Both the position numbers and the translations under genes were made by a program. The notes under the pieces were generated by a model. That model did not search any database, was not told the origin of the DNA, and saw only the letters and a program-made list of their open reading frames with translations. Source: JAXLSZ01 sp046330315 (GTDB lineage: Bacteria > Actinomycetota > Thermoleophilia > Solirubrobacterales > 70-9). Taken from it: 64,000 nt of DNA. The stretch spans positions 186,001-250,000 of the forward strand of contig JAXLSZ010000007.1 of the NCBI GenBank assembly GCA_046330315.1, in the 5' to 3' direction. Below, one piece after another: positions 60,001 to 64,000 of the stretch (position 1 is its first letter; each line of letters starts with the position of its first letter).

Positions 60001-62070
60001 CTACCTCGCGACTGGCGGCCCGCCCCGCCCGATTCCCTCGTACTCGAAGCCGGCCGCCCGCAGGGTCCCGGGGTCCAGGAAGTTGCGGCCGTCCACGAGC
60101 AGCGGCGTAGCCATCCGCGAGGCGGCCTCGGCCCAGTCCAGCTCCGCGAACTCGGGCCACTCGGTGACCAGGATCGCGGCGTCGGCGCCGTCGAGGGCCT
60201 CCATCGCCGAATCGCTCAGCTCCACCGCCTCGAGCAGCTCGGCCGCCGCCTCCGAGGCGACGGGGTCGTAGGCGACCACCTCTGCCCCCTCGCCGATCAG
60301 GCGCGCCGCAAGGACCAGGCTCGAGGCCTCGCGCATGTCGTCGGTGTTGGGCTTGAAGGCCAGGCCGAGCAGGGCCACCCTCCTTCCGACCAGTGAGCCC
60401 AGCCTGGCCGCGAGCTTCCCCACCACCCGACGCTTCTGGAGCTCGTTGACCTCGATCACCGCGTTGAGCAGCTGGAAGTGGTAGCCGCTGTTGCCGGCCA
60501 GCATCTTCAGGGCGTTGACGTCCTTGGGGAAGCAGTTGTGCGCCACCATCCCGCCGGTGGTCACCACCGTCTGGCTCCCCGGAACCTCGATCGAGTAGAC
60601 CGGCAGGCGCGCCCGGTACCCGCGCGTGGCCGAGACCGGCGACCAGGCGATCGTCGCCGCCTCTCGGAAGGTCGTCCCACCCAACCCCCCGCCGAGCTTC
60701 AGGTTTCCGCTGATAGCCATGCCTAACTTGAAGTTCGGCATGGTGGCGCTCGGGGCTTCGATCGAATGGGGGAGGAAATCGGCCTCCGTCAGCTCGGCCG
60801 CCAGCACCACGGTGAGCACCTCGTCGTCGACCCCATCGCCGACGACGAAGGGGTGATCCGCGGTGACGCGAATCCTCCCCCCGCCGGACTCCACCTCGAC
60901 CATGGGCCCCTCGTAGTCGCGGCGGGTCAGCGTGCCGGCAGGCATCCATTCGGGGCGATCCTCCCCGGGAACCCAGGACCACACCGACAAGCCGTCCGGG
61001 CATGCCAGCTGCGTTCCCGGCCCGTCCGGGCGTGCCACCTGCGTTCCCGGCCCGTCCGGGCATGCCACCTGCGTTCCCGGCCCGTTCGGGCGTGCCAGCT
61101 GCGTTCCCGGCCCGTCCGGGCGTGCCAGCTGCGTTCCCACATCGGCGGCGACGGCCGGATCCCCAGCGACCAGCTCCCAGAGCTCGGCGAAGGTGAGGAG
61201 GCGTGGCCAGCCGTCGTGGCGGACCAGGAGGGTCTCGCTGCCGTCGAAGCAGCTGCCCCCGTAGCCGATGCCGGGGCGCAGGAAGGAGGCGCCGATCCGC
61301 TCGTCGAGTCCCATACCGCGGGCCACCTCGGAAACGTCCGCACCGACCTCCTCGCAGACGTTCGCGATCTCGTTGATGAACGAGATCTTGGTGGCGAGGA
61401 AGGCGTTCGAGGCCAGTTTGATCATCTCGGCGCTGGTCACGTCGGTCCGCACCAGCTCCCCACCCAGCGGCCGGTAGATCGCCTCGACCGCCTCGGCGGC
61501 CCGCTCGTCTCCCGGATCGGCGCCGATCACCACCCGGTCAGGGTGCATGAAGTCCTCGACCGCCGAGCCCTCTTTGAGGAACTCCGGGCAGGAGACGTAG
61601 GCGAGACCGTCGAGCTCGCGCTTGATCGAGAGTCCCGTGCCGGCGGGGACTGTGCTCTTCATGACCAGCGCGTGGTCGGTTCCGGGGCTCAGCTCCGAGA
61701 CCACCGAACGCACGCGCGAGAGGTCGGCGTCGCCGGAGTAGGTGGGCGGAGTGTCCACGCAGACGAGCAGCAGCCGGGCGCGCTCAAGCACCTCGTCCAT
61801 CTCCGTGGTGAAGTTGAGCCGCTCGGCGTTGCGGGCCAGCAGGTCGGCCAGTCCCGGCTCGTGGATCGGCGATTCGCCCCTCGAGAGCGAGGCGATCTTC
61901 TCGGCGACGATGTCCCGGGCGATCACCGTGTGGCCAAGCTCGGCGAAACAGGCGGCCGTCACCAGGCCCACCCAGCCGACCCCGATCACCCCGATCGGCT
62001 CCTGCCCGCCCGCCCCGGGTGTCACCTGCGCACCCCCAGGCCCGTCGTGCCTGCTCGCCTCGCCGCTCAC
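60001..62070 (-). CDS. UDP-glucose 6-dehydrogenase interrupted by an intein
   Basis: 689 aa precursor, 450 aa after splicing. The NAD site is IGVIGVGWVGLVTAACFAE, followed by VCVDTPPTYSGDADLS and ISFINEIANVCEEVGADV. The catalytic motif GGSCFPKDVNALK is split after GGS by a 239-residue intein (274-512). It oxidises UDP-glucose to UDP-glucuronate for envelope polymers. GTG 62070 overlaps the LCP gene stop (GTGA); GTG 62025 is the alternative. Confidence 0.92.
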   Translation of the reverse strand: MSGEASRHDGPGGAQVTPGAGGQEPIGVIGVGWVGLVTAACFAELGHTVIARDIVAEKIASLSRGESPIHEPGLADLLARNAERLNFTTEMDEVLERARLLLVCVDTPPTYSGDADLSRVRSVVSELSPGTDHALVMKSTVPAGTGLSIKRELDGLAYVSCPEFLKEGSAVEDFMHPDRVVIGADPGDERAAEAVEAIYRPLGGELVRTDVTSAEMIKLASNAFLATKISFINEIANVCEEVGADVSEVARGMGLDERIGASFLRPGIGYGGSCFDGSETLLVRHDGWPRLLTFAELWELVAGDPAVAADVGTQLARPDGPGTQLARPNGPGTQVACPDGPGTQVARPDGPGTQLACPDGLSVWSWVPGEDRPEWMPAGTLTRRDYEGPMVEVESGGGRIRVTADHPFVVGDGVDDEVLTVVLAAELTEADFLPHSIEAPSATMPNFKLGMAISGNLKLGGGLGGTTFREAATIAWSPVSATRGYRARLPVYSIEVPGSQTVVTTGGMVAHNCFPKDVNALKMLAGNSGYHFQLLNAVIEVNELQKRRVVGKLAARLGSLVGRRVALLGLAFKPNTDDMREASSLVLAARLIGEGAEVVAYDPVASEAAAELLEAVELSDSAMEALDGADAAILVTEWPEFAELDWAEAASRMATPLLVDGRNFLDPGTLRAAGFEYEGIGRGGPPVAR
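60685..60744. repeat. Palindromic element, family C, copy 3, inside the intein
   Basis: The left arm cccccgccgagcttca is identical to copy 1 and the right arm aacttgaag.tcggc is retained, with a diverged loop. It is read in frame on the minus strand as PNFKL-GMAIS-G-NLKLGG. The stem is less perfect than in the two intergenic copies. Confidence 0.85.
60991..61140. repeat. Five 30-bp tandem repeats inside the intein
   Basis: Five head-to-tail units starting cccgtccggg and ending gcgttcccgg, differing at a few positions (cat/cgt; cca/cag). They encode GTQLARPDGP-type decapeptides between intein blocks A and B. The 30-bp length keeps the reading frame whatever the copy number. Confidence 0.92.
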
Positions 62071-64000
62071 CGGCTGCCGCGACCCTTTCGCCCGCGCCTC
62101 GCCTTCGGGGTGATCTCCTCCGTGGAGCGCGCGATCCCCACCATCTGCTGGTTGGTGAGCGTCTGCAGGAGGCTGTTGGCGACCCAGTAGGTGTTGTCGC
62201 CCTGATGCCAGGCCACCAGCCTGACCCGGTCGCCGTCGTAGTAGACGTCGAAGTCGCGACCGCCGTAGGTGATCGTCTCGCTCGGGCCGGAGAGGATCGG
62301 CGGGTCGCCCCACCCCCGGATTCCCTGCAGGCCGAAGTAGTCGCCCTGGGGAAGCTGGAGGGTCATCCGGTAGGCCCCGTGGATGTCGCCCCCGGTGTCC
62401 CGCAGGTGGTAGGCACGCGGGTTCTGGATGTGCTCGTAGGAGGAGTTGGAGACCAAGTACGAGCCGGAGGGAAGCCTGGTCGGATAGAAGACTCCGAACC
62501 CGGGCCCGACCTTCCGGGCCACCGCCTCGCCGGCCAGCTTGCCGGCGGTCGGCTCGGGGACAAGCCCGTCGTCGCCGGGGGCCTTCGACTTGTGCTTCTT
62601 CTTCCGCTTCTTCTTGATGTCGAGGGAGCCCCTGGGACCGCCGCTCGGCTGCAGGTTGAGGAACTGGTTCACCGCCTTGCGTATCGCCGACCTCGACGCG
62701 TACACGTAGCTCGGCCCGAGCACCGCCGGGAAGTGCACCTCCTTGATGGAGGCCCCCCTTGCCTCGAAGAACAGCTTCAGCACGTCGAGGAAGTCCCCGC
62801 CGCTGTTGATGTCGGAAGTCGTGTAGGTGGTGAAGATCTTGATCAGCTTCGGGTAGTCGCCGACCAGGGTCGAGAGCGGCACCCTCTGCCGCGCCTCGCG
62901 CAGGAAGTCCTGCTGGCGCGCCGAGCGGACCAGGTCGGTGTCGGTGTGTCTGTAGCGGACGTAGGCGAGGGCGTCCTTTCCGCAGAGGCGCTGGTAGCCG
63001 GCCTTGATGTTGATCTCGGAGTACTGCTCCGAGGGCGGCACCCCCTCGTTGGAATGGAAATAGCGGCGGTCGACGTCGGTCCAGACGCAGCCGATCGCGT
63101 CGACGGCCCGCACGAACCCGAGGAAGTCCACGTTGACGACGTGGTTGAACTGCAACCCCGTCAGACGCTTGACCATCTGCAGGGTCAGCTTCGGGCCTCC
63201 GTAGGTATATGCGGCGTTGAACTTGTTGATCCCGTAGCCGGGGATGTCCACCTTGAGGTCCCGGGGAATCGACATCAGGGCGATCCGCGACTGGCCCGGG
63301 TCGAGTCGCAGCATCATGGTGGTGTCCGAGCGGCCGGGATCGCCCGGCGTGCCGGCCCGCTTGTCGGAGCCGAGGATGAGGATGTTCTGCGGTCCGCCGT
63401 CGTAGGGCTGGAGGATCGGGCTGAGCTGCCTCTGGAGCTTGCCCCCGTGCCCGAGGGCGTCGGCGATGTCGTCGAGGTAGAGCAGGATGCTGGAGGCGGT
63501 CGCCGCCGCGATCGCGACGACGATCGTGAAGGCGGCGAGGCTGAACCGCCACCAGTAACGCTTCGGCCTCGGAGCCGGCTCGGGGTCGCCATCGGGAGGC
63601 GGCTTGCCGAAGGCGACCGGGAGGGGCGCGGTGACCGCCGGGGGCGGCGGAACGGCGCCGGGCGGAGCGGCGGCCGGAGGCGGTGGGGCGGGCGGCGGAG
63701 GCAGCGCGGCGGCCGCCACGACCTCGGTCGGGGCCCCGGGCTCGGCGGCCTGCTGGTCGGCCTCGGCGGGCCGCTCCTGTTCGGCGGGGGTTTCGGCGGG
63801 GGCCTCGGGCTCGGCGGCCTGCTGGTCGGCCTCGGCGGGCCGCTCCTGTTCGGCGGGGGTTTCGGCGGGGGCCTCGGGCTCGGCGGCCTGCTTGTCGGGG
63901 GCCTCGGCGGGCGCGTACTCGACCGTCTCGCCGGGGTCTGCGACGGGCTCGGCGTCCGCCTGGCCGGCCTCCCGCAGCGCGTCGGCGAACTCCGGATCGA
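62067..64000 (-). CDS. LytR-CpsA-Psr family protein, N-terminus outside window
   Basis: The frame stays open from the stop at 62067 to the window edge (at least 643 residues); a GTG at 63719 lies inside it and need not be the start. Order: Ala/Glu/Pro-rich cytoplasmic repeats (23-residue, 69-bp units), Pro/Ala stretch, one span (FSLAAFTIVVAIAAATASSI), then the LCP catalytic domain (ILILGSDKRAG, SIPRDLKVDIPGYGINKFNAAYTYGG, YVRYRHTDTDLVRSARQQDFL). LCP enzymes attach glycopolymers to peptidoglycan. A C-terminal LytR_C-like region follows. Confidence 0.92.
   Translation of the reverse strand, partial: DPEFADALREAGQADAEPVADPGETVEYAPAEAPDKQAAEPEAPAETPAEQERPAEADQQAAEPEAPAETPAEQERPAEADQQAAEPGAPTEVVAAAALPPPPAPPPPAAAPPGAVPPPPAVTAPLPVAFGKPPPDGDPEPAPRPKRYWWRFSLAAFTIVVAIAAATASSILLYLDDIADALGHGGKLQRQLSPILQPYDGGPQNILILGSDKRAGTPGDPGRSDTTMMLRLDPGQSRIALMSIPRDLKVDIPGYGINKFNAAYTYGGPKLTLQMVKRLTGLQFNHVVNVDFLGFVRAVDAIGCVWTDVDRRYFHSNEGVPPSEQYSEINIKAGYQRLCGKDALAYVRYRHTDTDLVRSARQQDFLREARQRVPLSTLVGDYPKLIKIFTTYTTSDINSGGDFLDVLKLFFEARGASIKEVHFPAVLGPSYVYASRSAIRKAVNQFLNLQPSGGPRGSLDIKKKRKKKHKSKAPGDDGLVPEPTAGKLAGEAVARKVGPGFGVFYPTRLPSGSYLVSNSSYEHIQNPRAYHLRDTGGDIHGAYRMTLQLPQGDYFGLQGIRGWGDPPILSGPSETITYGGRDFDVYYDGDRVRLVAWHQGDNTYWVANSLLQTLTNQQMVGIARSTEEITPKARRGRKGRGSR
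63738..63912. repeat. 69-bp tandem repeats in the LCP protein N-terminal region
   Basis: Two full 69-bp units start at 63738 and 63807 and a third, partial one at 63876. On the coding strand they encode 23-residue Ala/Glu/Pro-rich units (AEPEAPAETPAEQERPAEAD). The frame is preserved. Confidence 0.85.

Larger units (their letters stand above)
60535..61251 (-). mobile_element. Mini-intein in UDP-glucose dehydrogenase
   Basis: 239 residues. It begins with Cys (CFDGSETLL, block A), has block B VTADHPFVV with TxxH, block F-like YRARLPVYSIEVPG, and ends VAHN before Cys+1 of the extein (block G). No homing-endonuclease domain fits in its length. The central region holds five 10-residue repeats (30-bp DNA) and a palindromic element of family C. 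The intein C-terminal flank provides the enzyme's catalytic Cys as Cys+1. Confidence 0.9.

Noticed and set aside
60991..61140. CRISPR array in the UDP-glucose dehydrogenase gene
   Set aside because: The repeats are contiguous and in frame within a coding region.
60001..62070. UDP-glucose dehydrogenase as a pseudogene or mis-assembled gene
   Set aside because: The insertion has intein splice motifs at both ends, keeps the reading frame and restores the catalytic motif precisely.

Overview
The window reads as chromosome from a very GC-rich actinobacterium. Gene content and protein style (Rpf-type transglycosylase, TreT-type trehalose synthase, an ftsE-ftsX-ctpA-rnr-smpB-ssrA run, many GTG starts) suggest the class Thermoleophilia, for example a Solirubrobacterales-like lineage. 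That placement is inference; no rRNA gene is present. I see no rRNA, tRNA, CRISPR array, prophage or insertion sequence.

Layout. 0-3.4 kb: end of a small membrane protein, a secreted M23 peptidase, an HD phosphohydrolase, a Ppx/GppA phosphatase and YjbQ. 3.4-9.1 kb: a receiver / histidine kinase / LuxR regulator operon, divergent from an MMPL exporter and an enoyl-CoA hydratase. 9.2-13.7 kb: Rpf-like transglycosylase with a long leader, a diguanylate cyclase, an RDD protein and a cytochrome P450. 13.8-18.8 kb: a polar amino-acid ABC importer, a block of 16-bp tandem repeats, a flavodoxin and a Tat-exported amine oxidase. 18.9-27.8 kb: tmRNA, a large membrane/coiled-coil/HhH protein, SmpB, RNase R, CtpA, FtsX and FtsE. 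27.9-31.1 kb: PRC-barrel/MgtE-N-like protein, Nramp-like and ZIP metal transporters, and a VTT-like membrane protein. 31.2-39.2 kb: a six-gene, overlapping redox operon (secreted His-rich protein, one-TM protein, ApbE, ferric-reductase-like membrane protein, FAD reductase, ferredoxin), divergent from an OmpR/histidine-kinase pair and followed by further secreted proteins and a haem protein. 39.3-51.8 kb: housekeeping genes (UspA, TreT, FAD oxidoreductase, transketolase, carbonic anhydrase, NadA, an Fpg variant, NadC, an ECF sigma factor coupled to Ogt, prfB with its programmed frameshift). 51.9-55.8 kb: SecA, HPF, ComF. 56-64 kb: envelope polysaccharide precursor genes: two sugar-nucleotidyltransferases, PAP2, phosphoglucose/phosphomannose isomerase, an intein-containing UDP-glucose dehydrogenase and a LytR-CpsA-Psr protein cut by the window edge.

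Most notable. (1) A 239-residue mini-intein interrupts UDP-glucose dehydrogenase exactly at the catalytic cysteine of GGSCFPKD. (2) A dispersed palindromic element of about 50-60 bp occurs three times; one copy lies in frame inside that intein, and all three can encode the same peptide motif, much like Rickettsia palindromic elements. (3) A direct-repeat operator, CGGTAAAG-N3-CGGCAAAG, precedes the redox operon/two-component pair and two other secreted-protein genes. It defines a candidate regulon for a membrane redox system that I cannot match to a described one. Two further palindrome families, CRP-like sites before two cell-wall hydrolase genes and several odd protein variants are listed separately.
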